Source of the DNA: Spongospora subterranea f. sp. subterranea
Lineage: Eukaryota > Endomyxa: Phytomyxea > Phytomyxea > Plasmodiophorida
DNA: 64,000 nt
Assembly: GCA_049724395.1 (NCBI GenBank)
Contig: JAUGWO010000162.1
Coordinates: 24,858 to 88,857, forward strand
Reading direction: 5' to 3'
How positions within the stretch are numbered: the stretch's first letter is position 1; every line of letters starts with the position of its first letter. The position numbers were made by a program, and so were the translations under genes. The notes beneath the pieces were generated by a model, which worked only from the letters and a program-made list of their open reading frames with translations, was not told where the DNA came from and searched no databases. Below are positions 1 through 9,814 of this stretch, one piece after another.

Positions 1-600
1 AGCGGCACCATTGGCAGGGCCCATGTCTGCCTCACGGATACCGTCACGGACTTCATACGTAACTGAAAGAAATCTTGTCCAACAAGTGCAACGTGAAGAT
101 CAAGTCCAGAAATCCCAACACCTTCAACAATCGGCATGGGTCTTTTTGTTACTTGACACAACTTTCGTGGCAATTGCTCGACTGCTTCGAAAATTCGCAA
201 TTGACCTGTCGATACCTATATGGTCTACATTCCCCTATGGTCTGTACATAGATATCCGTCAAATGGACTGAACTGCATTGGGACCAGTTATTTGCGGCGT
301 TGGTGATGCGGTTGGCAACAAGTCTTTCTTGACCGCATCCGACGCACGAAGGTGTAATTCCTTTTGCCAAAACGCTGTGAATGGAAAGTCCTTTGGGATA
401 TCGATGTCGGCTCATTGTAAATGCCAAGTCTTGATTATTCTTGAGTCCTGATGCGCTATTGTCTTTTACAATGTCAGGTTTTTGACTGGAAGAGCCATGT
501 CAATTTTTGCAAGAGATAGGATCTGCATAACTTATCTGGTTAAGTAACAACTGGGTGGGCATCGTCGTTTGACATCCAGATTCCTTTCAGAATCTTCATG
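1..600. other. No supported gene
   Basis: Short open frames occur on both strands, but none has a recognisable domain, a convincing splice pattern or a repeat match elsewhere in the window. The stretch adjoins decayed mobile DNA and is probably part of it. Confidence 0.4.
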
Positions 601-645
601 GTGCTGTCAGACTCAGTATCACCAGCGTCGTGTTAAAGACGTTCT

Positions 646-1960
646 TCAACAGTTCATTGCAAGCCTTCCTGTGTCGCTGTTAACGTACCAGCATCTTGAA
701 ACATGGAATCCTTTAGGTTGGAAATCTGGTTGACCCCAGGTCTTTTTCAAGCCATGATAATGCAAGGCGCAGTTGTCAATGAAAATCGCTCCACAGAAAT
801 GTGAGTTGTTTGAAAACATTGTGGCCGCTAGAAAATATTTATTATCACCGAATGCAAGAACGTTCGGCATAACACAATATTGTAAGCACTTAAGGCGCAT
901 TGAACGTCCAGTGTCAACGGAGCCATTTCTATCGTATTGCGATGAACAAATATTTCGCCCCTGCACTCCCAAACAGGTTCTGATTGAGCTTCTTGACCAG
1001 AGGGGTCGATCCATTCGTCTCGTTGTTTCGATCTGTCTCAGGAACGCTAGTCACCGTTTCGCTTGCTATGCGTTGCTGATGTCTACCGTTCATGGGATGA
1101 TCGAGGAATCGATCAACCACGGTTTGTACCGGAACACGATTGTCGGCAATATGGATCTCTTTTCGTCGGATTCCACAGAACACGTAGCCTCTACTCGTAT
1201 GAAGATATTGAACATGCTATCAATATAATTCTGAGATAACCCTTCTATTGACCAGTAGATGTTGAGACAATTGCCGATAGGACGACTAGTTTAAACTCAG
1301 CCAATCATACCTGGCTTTGCGGTAATCTCCATCTGGATCTGAATCATCATTTCACAATCGACCAGCTGGAATTTGTGCATAAAGTACAAAGCATTAGAGG
1401 TGTGTCCAATGGACAAGTATTTATAGCTGTCATTTCGCGATACGTAAAAGACCACGGTATGCCAAAAGTCACCCAACTAATGTCATATCCCAACTTTTGA
1501 ACTTTGTTTTTGTTGCCTTTTGGTCGACCAGTAGACTTTTGGGTTTTTATGAGTGTGCAAGTTGTATCTGGTGGTCTTCCATCGTTGTGAAAATTGTGCT
1601 TCCGCTTCCTGGGATCGACATATGTCAGTCGCATTCCAGCTTCCGCCAGTTTGTAATCAACCTGTAATTAAGCAACGTATCGATACGACCACTCGACACA
1701 TTGTGCAATGGTTAACTTTCTAGCTGGTGCGAATCTTTGAAAATCGCCACCTAAAGACTCCTGGGCATTGGTGTCCTTTCTCATTGAGTCGAAATTCAAG
1801 TTTTTCTGACTTGCAAGAAATGTGTTTGGCACGTTTTGGATCTATAAGCCCTTCAAGCCACCTTAGAATTTTTTTTTTATATTCTTCATTGAGTTCTTTT
1901 CCAGCCTCCCCAACGAAGCTGACCAGTCTGAACAGTCGGCCGAGCCTAAAATTCATCGAT
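646..1960 (-). pseudogene. Decayed peptidase-like ORF, probably transposon-associated
   Basis: Read on the minus strand, several open pieces in different frames look like one broken coding region. In order they show a basic AT-hook-like GRPKGNKNK, then NTCPLDTPLMLCTLC near 1400, which resembles the Cys box of papain-fold or USP-like peptidases, and finally SHFCGAIFIDNCALHYHGL near 760, which resembles the His box (HFxxxxxxxxxxxYDGL) of such proteins. Frames change several times, so it cannot be a working gene as it stands. USP-like ORFs of this style are common passengers of eukaryotic mobile DNA. The family call rests on two short motifs only; a MULE/SWIM-type protein is an alternative. Confidence 0.3.
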
Positions 1961-2600
1961 GCAACTTGAACATATTTTGAAGCAAACTTCTATCCATGCG
2001 CAAGCAATTCATGGATTCATCATTTTGTTCGGATAATGTCACCAACAATTGCTGTAGGCCGTTAACGTCAAAGTTGGTTGGCCGTTTTGCGAGCCAATGA
2101 TCTAATGGGCAGTGATTTGATCGCCGCATTTTACTTTGCTGGTGGTGTGTTCTGGCTTGACACCATGCCAGATAGTGTCATTACTGATAAGCTTCCTGAA
2201 GCAAGACCTGTCGAAACTCTTAAATGAATCGAGATTATCAACCAACTGACAAGTACCACAATTATTCGAAACGGGTAGCACAATTAACGCTTGCAACGGT
2301 GGGGTACATTAGACCTGACGGCAGACGCAGATGGAACTCAATTACGGCGAGCTGCCAGACGAGAAAAAATTGATGCGCTACAAAGCGGCCCTCGCCTGTT
2401 GACGTGACGAGCTGGAGCAAGAACTGCAGCCGACGTCGACACATCCGATGAACCTCGACTGTCTCTGAGTTAGTTGTGTAATAGCGCGAGCATGTTCATC
2501 TTGACTAACCGCAAAAGAGACTAGGCTTTTAAAAGCCTCGTCAAGCTTACGGTACCGAACTTCGCGGCGAGCGGGACAGACTAATTCGCCAAATCCATGG
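1961..2600. other. No supported gene
   Basis: Only short overlapping open frames are present, with no recognisable domain. The right part runs into the Gln/Glu/Ala-rich repeat of the first stalk-family copy. Confidence 0.35.
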
Positions 2601-2619
2601 TCCTGACTGTTGGTTGAAA

Positions 2620-3139
2620 CGCAATCGACGCACCGTTTGGTCAACCGAAAGAGGGACTGCCTCTTCCAGCACCGACGATGGCGCAAGATGCCTGAACCTC
2701 GTTGCTGCGCGGCTGCTCCTCGATTCTCCGCTGCGACAGCTCCGCCTGAGCCTGGTTGATGCGCGCCTGCTCCTCGCTGCATCAGCTCCGCCTGAGCCTG
2801 GTTGATGCGCGCCTGCTCCTCGATTCTCCGCTGCGCCAGCTCCGCCTGAACCTCGTTGCTGCGCGCCTGCTCCTCAAGTTTCCTCTGCTTGATGTCTTCT
2901 TTGACGTCGGTCTCCGATGCAGTTCATACATATAAAAAATCCCACAGCAACAACTGCAGAAACAACGATCATCAGCGATGTGATGATAACAAACATCACG
3001 CACACGCAATTGCCGTCATGGCTCCAGCCAACACGGTTTCTATCATCTATATAGTGAACTATGAATAATTCAAGAAAGAATCAACAACAACGATACTAAC
3101 CATTCTCGTTCGATATCCAAATGAATCAAGAAGCGTAAT
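2620..3139 (-). pseudogene. Stalk-family copy A (TM exon plus 18-residue repeats), broken
   Basis: On the minus strand the copy carries the family promoter region (TTATTCATAGTTCACTATATAG just before the start), an N-terminal exon related to MIETVLAGAMTAIA, the hallmark hydrophobic segment FVIITSLMIVVSAVVAVGFF, a CxNC(I/V)xDR box, and then a tandem repeat. In this subfamily the unit is 54 bp, 18 residues (for example EEQARSNEVQAELAQRRI), which equals a heptad plus a hendecad and is strongly coiled-coil-like. Membrane part and repeats are not in one frame, so the copy is broken. It lies head to head with copy B. Function unknown; a type II or signal-anchored membrane protein with a coiled stalk is inferred. 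Confidence 0.55.
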
Positions 3140-3169
3140 CTGTACGGGATCAAGTCCAATAATGACGGA

Positions 3170-3440
3170 ACTTGGTACACATTACAAAAGTCCCATTGTC
3201 AATGGGAAGGTCCTAGTAGGAGCCATGACGGCTATTGCGTGTGCGTGACATTCATTGTTGAAGATGTTTGTTATCATCACATCGCTGATGATCGTTGTTT
3301 CTGCAGTTGTTGCTGTGGAAATTTTATGTGTATGAATTGCATCGGAGACCGACGTCAAAGAAGACATCAAGCAGAGGAAACTTGAGGAGCAGGCGCGCAG
3401 CAATGAGGTTCAGGCGGAGCTGGACGGTAGGAACGCGTTG
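3170..3440 (+). pseudogene. Stalk-family copy B, truncated
   Basis: Plus-strand partner of copy A. It has the same N-terminal exon, the same hydrophobic segment (FVIITSLMIVVSA) and the start of the same repeat (EDIKQRKLEEQARSNEVQAE), and it ends abruptly at about 3430. Copies A and B form an inverted pair whose promoter ends face each other across about 80 bp. It is broken and shortened. Confidence 0.55.
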
Positions 3441-3840
3441 TTACAAAAATCCCATTCATTGCCAGCGACGGAAACTTCAGTGAAACTTCCTGTACAGATC
3501 GGTACACTGGTTACAACATTTGGTGTGGTAGAGCCAATTGCGTGTGTTGAAAGAATTCAAGTTTAAAATAAATGCTGACCCCTATTTGTTACATGGAATA
3601 AAATAGAGTAGTTTGCGATTGAGTCTTTCCGAAGTACTCGCAGTGCTTTTGATGTTGACGCTTTCGAGAAGACGTCTCGGCATATCATAGTTGACCAGTT
3701 TCCGATAGATCCGATACCAGTACGGTATACTGACGGTCTATGGAGCGCACTGTGCAATTTTGCAATGATTTGACTGTGTCACAGTCATTAGTGTACCCCA
3801 ACGGCGCGCGGTAGAAAAAAGCCACCGTTCAAAAAGTGCG
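3441..3840. other. No supported gene
   Basis: No domain or good open frame was seen. The 12-mer TCAAAAAGTGCG ends at 3840 immediately before the TIR element and recurs at 4846-4857 on its other side. Confidence 0.4.
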
Positions 3841-3843
3841 CAG

Positions 3844-3907
3844 ATGGCCAGTTAAAGTGGCCAGTCTTTTACGATATTACCGTACGGCACGAAATAACGT
3901 ATCAACT
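3844..3907 (+). repeat. Left terminal inverted repeat of the OTU element
   Basis: Contains two TGGCCAGT words, then ACCGTACGGCAC and ATAACGTATCAACT. Compared with the right end it has about 11 extra bases after the second TGGCCAGTC. Confidence 0.7.
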
Positions 3908-4200
3908 TTAATAACGTATAATCGACCCCCCGGCACATAAGTATGGTAAAAATACCGGCACATTGGCATTTTTGGTCACACAAAATTAGTGCACTTTGAA
4001 ACTTTCCATCAAACTTGAAACTCCGTGACTCCCGACGTTGCCCAATTGTAAAATGCACTACCGTAGGGTATCGGAAAGAATTTGCGGAGTGAAGGGTTTG
4101 CTGGCCAAGGAATAAAGTTGACTGTGCTGCGGACCTGCGGTGCGTTGATATGAGGGCAGCGTCGTCGCCCGTCGGCTCGTCGCCTGAATTGTCATCTTGA

Positions 4201-4488
4201 TCCAACGGGCTATCATGGTCTCCCAATGGTCGACGTTCACCACTTTTAGACAATGGCAAAGCCTTTGTACCTGAAGACGTTCCCGGGGATGGGAACTGTT
4301 TCTACCATGCTATCGTTGCTAGTCGTCAAGTGCCCAGCCTCAGTCACCCAGACCTACGTCAGGCAACGGCAGCGTTCGCGCTCGGGTGTGGTCGTACAGC
4401 AGCTGAGAAGGTGGTCGACCTTTTGCATCGGAGAGTTCCCTCAGGACCATGTTCCTTCAGGTTTGCGTCGATCACGTTCGTTTGCTAG
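4201..4488 (+). CDS. OTU-like cysteine protease domain fragment
   Basis: An open frame of about 95 codons between stops contains VPEDVPGDGNCFYHAIVASR. GDGNCFYHAI is the hallmark catalytic box of OTU-family peptidases, with the Asp, Cys and following aromatic/His arrangement typical of the active site. OTU enzymes cleave ubiquitin or related bonds, and OTU domains are often carried by eukaryotic mobile elements. The frame stops about 75 residues after the box and the C-terminal catalytic His region is not visible, so this is an N-terminal half-domain, possibly with introns. No good ATG lies close upstream. It sits inside a short TIR element, so it is probably transposon cargo. Confidence 0.6.
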   Translation, partial: SNGLSWSPNGRRSPLLDNGKAFVPEDVPGDGNCFYHAIVASRQVPSLSHPDLRQATAAFALGCGRTAAEKVVDLLHRRVPSGPCSFRFASITFVC

Positions 4489-4706
4489 TAACGTTGATAT
4501 GGCGCTTCTTTCTCGACATCAACGTCTACTCGAACTTCGAGGAAGGCATAAGTTTGTGGCCGAAGCCACTGATCCAGTCAACTATCTATAAATACACTCA
4601 GGTGTATCACTTATATACACTAAGGTGTATCATTTTATATGTACACTTTTTCGACACACAATGCTGACACATGTAGCTTTCTCGGCACACAAGTTTGCGC
4701 AGCACA

Positions 4707-4790
4707 TTGAACAAATAGTTGATACGTTATTTTGTGCCGTACGGTAGACTGGCCACAAACTGACTGTGGTTTCCTATTTGACTGGCCATT
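4707..4790 (-). repeat. Right terminal inverted repeat of the OTU element
   Basis: The reverse complement reads TGGCCAGTCTACCGTACGG and on into the block shared with the left end; the outer TGGCCAGT words are also shared. Confidence 0.7.
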
Positions 4791-4869
4791 GTGGATTTGG
4801 GATTTAAATATGGGCCTACAGAATTGACTGGATCAAAAAGCTGGATCAAAAAGTGCGTGCCAGTCTTTG

Positions 4870-5231
4870 AATCCAGTCTTTTCTCTTTTGGGCGAGCGCA
4901 TTGGCGCTTCGTTGCTACCTATCGGCAGTGGCAACGGTGTTTCGCTGTTGCCTGTCTGCAGCGGCATCGGCGCGTCGCTGTTGCCGATCTTTAACGCAAT
5001 TTTGGCTAACACTGACTGCCGCTGCTGAAATAACGATCATCAGCGATGTGATGATAACAACCATTTGAAACAATGAACGCCACACACCGGCAATAGCCAT
5101 AAATGCTCCGGACAGAATTTCTCCGATCATCTAAGGAGTGAGATTATGAATAATTTTGCACAGAATCAACAACAACGATACTAACATTAGTGATTCGTTT
5201 CCAAATGAACTAAGAAGCGTGATCTGTCACA
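4870..5231 (-). pseudogene. Stalk-family copy C, truncated after two repeats
   Basis: Minus-strand copy starting at 5130: MIGEILSGAFMAIAGVWRSL, then MVVIITSLMIVISAAA, SQNCVKDRQQR and two 11-residue repeats of the DAAADRQQRNT type. It ends near 4870 inside the array. The promoter side (5131-5231) is conserved with copy D. It is a near-identical mirror image of copy D and lacks the downstream exons. Confidence 0.6.
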
Positions 5232-5394
5232 TGATCCCGAAGTCTTAGGTATATAAGGACCCGAGTATGATGGCCTTGTGCCATTATACTGTTAGGAACT
5301 GCGCCCGAGATACACAGTTAGCAACTGACCCAAAGGTACTAGGCCATCATTCTCGGGTCCTTACATACCTAAGACTTTTGGATCATGACAACCT
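5232..5394. repeat. Centre of the C/D inverted duplication
   Basis: The two promoter arms continue as inverted repeats to within about 25 bp of a centre near 5312; the shared words include CCTAAGACTT and CGGGTCCTTA. A TATATAAGGACC box lies on the C side. The arrangement is a natural back-to-back promoter or a foldback-type element end. Confidence 0.5.
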
Positions 5395-6080
5395 CCTGAC
5401 AGATCACGCTTCTTAGTTCATTTGGAAACGAGTCACTAATGTTAGTATCGTTGTTGTTGATTCTGTGCAAAATTATTCATAATCTCACTCCTTAGATGAT
5501 CGGAGAAATTCTGTCCGGAGCATTTATGGCTATTGCCGGTGTGTGGCGTTCATTGTTTCAAATGGTTGTTATCATCACATCGCTGATGATCGTTATTTCA
5601 GCAGCCGCAGCAGCGGCAGTCAGTGTTAGCCAAAATTGCGTTAAAGATCGGCAACAACGAAGCGCCGATGCCGCTGCAGACAGGCAACAGCGAAACACCG
5701 ATGCCGCTGCAGACAGACAACAGCGAAACACCGATGCCGCTGCAGACAGGCAACAGCGAAACACCGATACGCTCGCCCAACGGTTGTTATCTTTTAATTT
5801 TTCCATTCAATTTTTTGATATATACATACAGGGAGCTGCATAAGATCGACCAGTTAGGATACGTAATTTCACTGGGGATGGTATCTGATTTCGCATCTAT
5901 AAAATTTTCAAGTTGTTACAGTTTGTACCATTTGAACGGAGACAGGAATGCCTTTATGAGCTTGAGCAACGACGGATGCTGTTTACTATTGTCATCTTTT
6001 TTATCCGTGTTTAGTATGATGACCAGGTTGATTTGGAATCTCGGTCCATTGAGGAATTACAAGAACTAATCAATGAGTAA
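5395..6080 (+). CDS. Stalk-family copy D: small membrane protein with 11-residue repeats
   Basis: Best-preserved copy. The promoter block holds GACAGATCACGCTTCTTAG and TTATTCATAATCTCACTCC, and ATG is at 5496. The protein begins MIGEILSGAFMAIAGVWRSL (amphipathic), followed by a hydrophobic segment at residues about 23-45 (MVVIITSLMIVISAAAAAAV), then SQNCVKDRQQR, then about three and a half copies of the 11-residue unit DAAADRQQRNT. A GT...AG intron (5783-5831, 49 bp) follows. Its position and sequence (GTTGTT...TTTTGAT...CAG) are shared with copies E, G, H and J. Exon 2 begins RELHKIDQLGYVIS, and a second intron probably ends at 6014. A single-pass membrane protein with a right-handed coiled stalk is inferred. 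Function unknown. Confidence 0.55.
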
Positions 6081-6159
6081 GAAAGAGGACCTGGTCAAAG
6101 GAGTACAAAGCTCTTCTGTTACGAGCAAATCATGAAGCTAGCGACCCAAGTTCTTTAAC

Positions 6160-8640
6160 CACAAATGCGTTGCAGTATGGTCCGACATCCAGGTTCGAGA
6201 CCAAGTTCGAGAAGTTCGGCGGCGCCTATGATAAATTCATAGATTGGATTGAAGCGGCCTCCGATGTCCTTCGGAATCACGGATTTGACGATATCGTTGG
6301 AATCGACGAAGACGGCCGGCCGTTCACATCCTCCCCGGAAATTGATTCAGATGTCGACCGCGCTCGTGATCGACGAGCACGTACTCTGATCAAAATGCAC
6401 CTGATAACGTCGAAAGCCGCTTCAACGGCTAGTTTATTAATCAAGTTAACTGCTTATCAATACTGGAAGTCAATATGGGACAAGTTTAACCCATCAACTG
6501 TGGGTATAGTTATCCGGGCGGCTCTCCAACTCCTGACATTTACACAAGATGATGATGACGAACCAGTAATGGTTTACGGTGCAAGAGTCAAGAATGCCGC
6601 TCGGTGCCTCTCCTCAGTTCTTCCGCCCTCCATAGGAGTTTTGAACGATCAACGTCTTTGATCATGATGATCGGAGCGAACAATAAATTTGATCATAAAA
6701 TCGATGTGGTGGCCACGCGGAAGGTCGATTGTCTACCGGGAACAGACGAACTACTAACGTCTTTACACGAGTCTGAGTCTTTGGCTGAGTCCAAAGCGAA
6801 TTATCAATCCACAAGTTTCGAAGCGCATGTAAACGCCGCGGTTACTCAAGCCCTAAAGGTTCATTGCCGTCATTGCCGAGCGAAACCTTGTTATAAGAAG
6901 ACTTGTTGGATCCTCCATCCAGAGCTGAACCACGCCGATCATCACATAAAACAGATGTGGTTAAGAGTTACACAGTGTCTGCACTGAACCCAGACTTCTG
7001 CCATCTCTGTTGGCTGATTGATTGTGGTTGCAATCAGCATATCGCCAATGGCCAATCTTTATTGAGCAACATTCGGCCGTGCTGGAGTTTCAGTAGGTGA
7101 TGATGGACGGCTTGAACCTGGCGTCGGTATTGGACGTACTAAAGTACATTTGACCAGAGCAAAGGTGTCATGGAGACAGTTCTTCATGTTCCAGAAATGG
7201 GACGGAATCTCCTTTCAGTTGGAGTTAGCTGTCAAAATGGATTGTCATATTGGTTTACTGGTGATGCATGCTCTATAGTTAAAGCAGTTACATCGGAGCC
7301 ATCTGGACAGAAGCTTGTCGACATTCCTCGTATCAATGGTCTTTACACCCTTCCCTGTGGTGACTGCCAATCTGGTGCGGTTGTTCCGTCAAAAACGCGA
7401 ACAAGAAATGAACGCCTCGTTGACCCCGAATCGTACAAGGTCAATTTTACGCAGCGTCAGTCATCGGCAACTCGGGAAATTTGGCATCAACGCCTTGGTC
7501 ATTGCAGAGATCTCTGCGTCAACCATCTACTTCAACGTAAGTCAATTGGTGTTAATCGAGATGATGATAAATCTCGAGGTCACAAGTGTTGTGATCCTTG
7601 TCTGTTGGCCAAGTTGACTCGTGGGCCATATCCAGCCCGAAATCAAGAGAATTGCTCTCGTACCCCATTAGCTCTCGTATTTTCAGATATCATTGACCCA
7701 TTTCACAAGGCAGCGTCCGGTTCTAACGCTAGATATTGCATCACATTCATTGATGATTGCACCAGATATGTAACGGTATACTTCATTTTAAACAAGTCGA
7801 AAGCGTTCATGAAGATAAAACAAATTTGAAATGCAATCTACTCGATATAAAGGCAAAACGTTACAACAGATCATCACACTGCAATCTGACAACGGTGGCG
7901 AATATATGTCAAATGCTCTTCAAAGCTGGTTACAAGAACAAGGGATTACTCATCGCACAACCATTCCATACACCCCGGAACAAAATTCTATTGCTGAAAG
8001 ACTCAATCGCACACTATTAGAGACATCCGAGTCGTTCCGACTACATGCTGGGCTGAGTAAGAAATTTTGGGCAGTGCAATGGGAAATGCAGTTCATCTGT
8101 ATAATCGCAGGTTTCATCGCACTATCAAGAATACACCATATGAAGCATGGTTCAATAAGGCGCCATCACTTTCATATTTTAGAGTATTTGAGTGTAATGC
8201 CTGGTTTCGGATTCCCGATCCGTTGAGGCAAAAATGCGATCCTCGAGCTTCTCGTTGTGTCATGCTGGGTTATAGTAGCCGCCAGAAGGCATGGCGTCTA
8301 TACGACGTCCTCGGCTTTATCTACCTGTGAAGCCGAGGTAAACGCACTATCAGACGCAACGAAGACTGCCGTTGGCTGAAAGAACTATCAACGCAGATGA
8401 AGCTACTCCAAGACGATGCGATGGTCGGCGTCTACGAGGACAACGCAGGATGTCTAGCTCTCGTGAACGGCCCAAGAACGCCGGCACGTTCACGCCACAT
8501 CGCTACCCGAATCGATTTCATCCGGGATTTCGTTCGAGATCGAGTAATCCGAGTCCTTCCTTGTTCGACGGTCGATATGATCGCAGATCCACTCATTACA
8601 ATACTACAATGGCCGCTCGATATCCAAATGAATTAAGAAG
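6160..8640 (+). mobile_element. Ty1/Copia LTR-retrotransposon fossil
   Basis: The parts run in Copia order. A UBN2/gag-like segment lies at 6170-6990. A GAG-pre-integrase region follows at about 7170-7620 (for example EIWHQRLGHCRD). The integrase core spans about 7660-8330 (DIIDPFHKAASG, ITLQSDNGGEYMSN, IPYTPEQNSIAERLNR). A short RNase H end lies at 8340-8600 (VGVYEDNAGCLALVN). Integrase before RNase H, with no trace of reverse transcriptase between them, shows a large internal loss. The element is clearly broken, with several breaks, and looks moderately old. No paired LTRs were found. Copy D abuts its left side, and its right end runs into sequence shared with the stalk-family promoter block. 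Confidence 0.85.
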
Positions 8641-8655
8641 CGTGATCTGTCAGGT
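8605..8655 (-). repeat. Detached stalk-family promoter block
   Basis: In reverse complement this reads CTGACAGATCACGCTTCTTA followed by ATTCATTTGGATATCGA, matching the upstream block of copies C, D, E and I. It lies directly at the right end of the Copia fossil. Confidence 0.55.
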
Positions 8656-9150
8656 GCTCCCATTAACCAGCGTTGCGGACCGTCGAACTTTTAAGCGGGT
8701 CAAACAGACGTTTTTACTCGTTCAAACGCGTTCCACGCGACAGCGACCTTTGATGAACGACCGACGACGATGTTTCCATGAGAATGGGATGACCCTGTTC
8801 GCAGTCCGCAACAGTGGATTAATTTTGCGCATTTTTTGTACTTGAACCACCTCCTCTGAACCGTGGCCTTGCCGGCTTGTCCCCAACCATGAAGCTATTT
8901 TTAGAACTTTACGTCGAAAAAAATGCGTGGGCACAATGAACTTTGATTAGGGCGACGCGGCCTTTTATTTCAAAAACAAAAATTGGCCTCCAAATAGGTA
9001 CATTTTTGTTTGAATATTTTCTTGTTTCTTTGAAAAAATCCGGGCCGACCATATAAATTTAAGTCTCAGTTACGCACTTTTTTCAATTATGACCTTCTTG
9101 CACCTTCCCGGAGAATTCAATCCTCCCCTTTCCGTCACTGGCAAAGGGGC
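8656..9150. other. No supported gene
   Basis: Non-repetitive sequence with short open frames on both strands and no recognisable domain. Confidence 0.4.
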
Positions 9151-9790
9151 TCGTGAAAGTTGTAACAATGCGTTCCTACAATCTACCGTACTGTAGGACC
9201 TTTCGTCACTAGCAATGGGACTCTTGTAATAATGCATGCCTACAGTCTAGGACCTTTCCGTCACTAGCAATGGGAGTGTAACAATGCATGCCTATTAGTC
9301 TAGGACCTTTCCGTCACTAGCAATGGGAGTGTAACAATGCATGCCTACAGTCTAGGACCTTTCCGTCACTAGCAATGGGAGTGTAACAATGCATGCCTAC
9401 AGTCTAGGACCTTTCCGTCACTAGCAATGGGAGTGTAACACTGCATGCCTACAGTCTAGGACCTTTTCGTCACTATCAGTGGGAGTGTAACAATGGGAGT
9501 GTAACAATGCATGCCTACAGTCTAGGACCTTTCCGTCACTATCAGTGGGAGTGTAACAATGGGAGTGTAACAATGCATGCCTACAGTCTAGGACCTTTCC
9601 ATCACTACCTAGCAATGGGACTCTTGTAACAATGCGTGCCTGCAGTCTACAGTAGGACCTTTCGGATACAGTCTAGGACCTTTCCGTCACTAGCAATGGG
9701 AGTGTAACAATGCATGCCTACAGTCTAGGACCTTTCCATCACTACCTAGCAATGGGACTCTTGTAACAATGCGTGCCTGCGTCTACAGTA
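9150..9790. repeat. Minisatellite, unit about 50 bp
   Basis: About ten to twelve imperfect tandem copies. The core words are AGTCTAGGACCTTTCCGTCA, CTAGCAATGGGAGTGTAACA and ATGCATGCCTACAG. Some copies carry a partial duplication of the GGGAGTGTAACAAT segment, so several higher-order variants exist. Any open frame across it is a by-product of the repeat. Confidence 0.9.
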
Positions 9791-9814
9791 GGATCTTCGT
9801 GTACCGCCGAGTTC

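Larger units (their letters stand above)
3841..4792. mobile_element. Short TIR DNA element carrying an OTU-domain ORF
   Basis: The ends are imperfect terminal inverted repeats. The left end reads ATGGCCAGTTAAAGTGGCC followed by a block containing ACCGTACGGCAC and AAATAACGTATCAACT (to about 3907). The same words appear inverted at about 4707-4790, ending ACTGGCCATTGTGG. The outermost motif TGGCCAGT is repeated within each end, as in elements with clustered transposase sites. No transposase is present, so it looks non-autonomous at about 0.95 kb. The cargo is an OTU-like protease fragment. The superfamily is not determined; the TCAAAAAGTGCG words on both sides are slightly offset, so they are not a clean target duplication. 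Confidence 0.65.

Noticed and set aside
2590-2900. CRISPR-like array in the tandem repeats
   Set aside because: Units are contiguous with no spacers, in a eukaryotic setting, and encode the stalk repeat.
5558-5806. Minus-strand Cys/Ala-rich frames opposite copy D (RCCLSAAASVF repeats)
   Set aside because: Shadow of the 33-bp repeat; no promoter, start context or conserved domain.
9421-9615. Minus-strand frame with HALLHSHCYTPTDSD repeats
   Set aside because: Arises from the minisatellite unit and is not conserved outside it.
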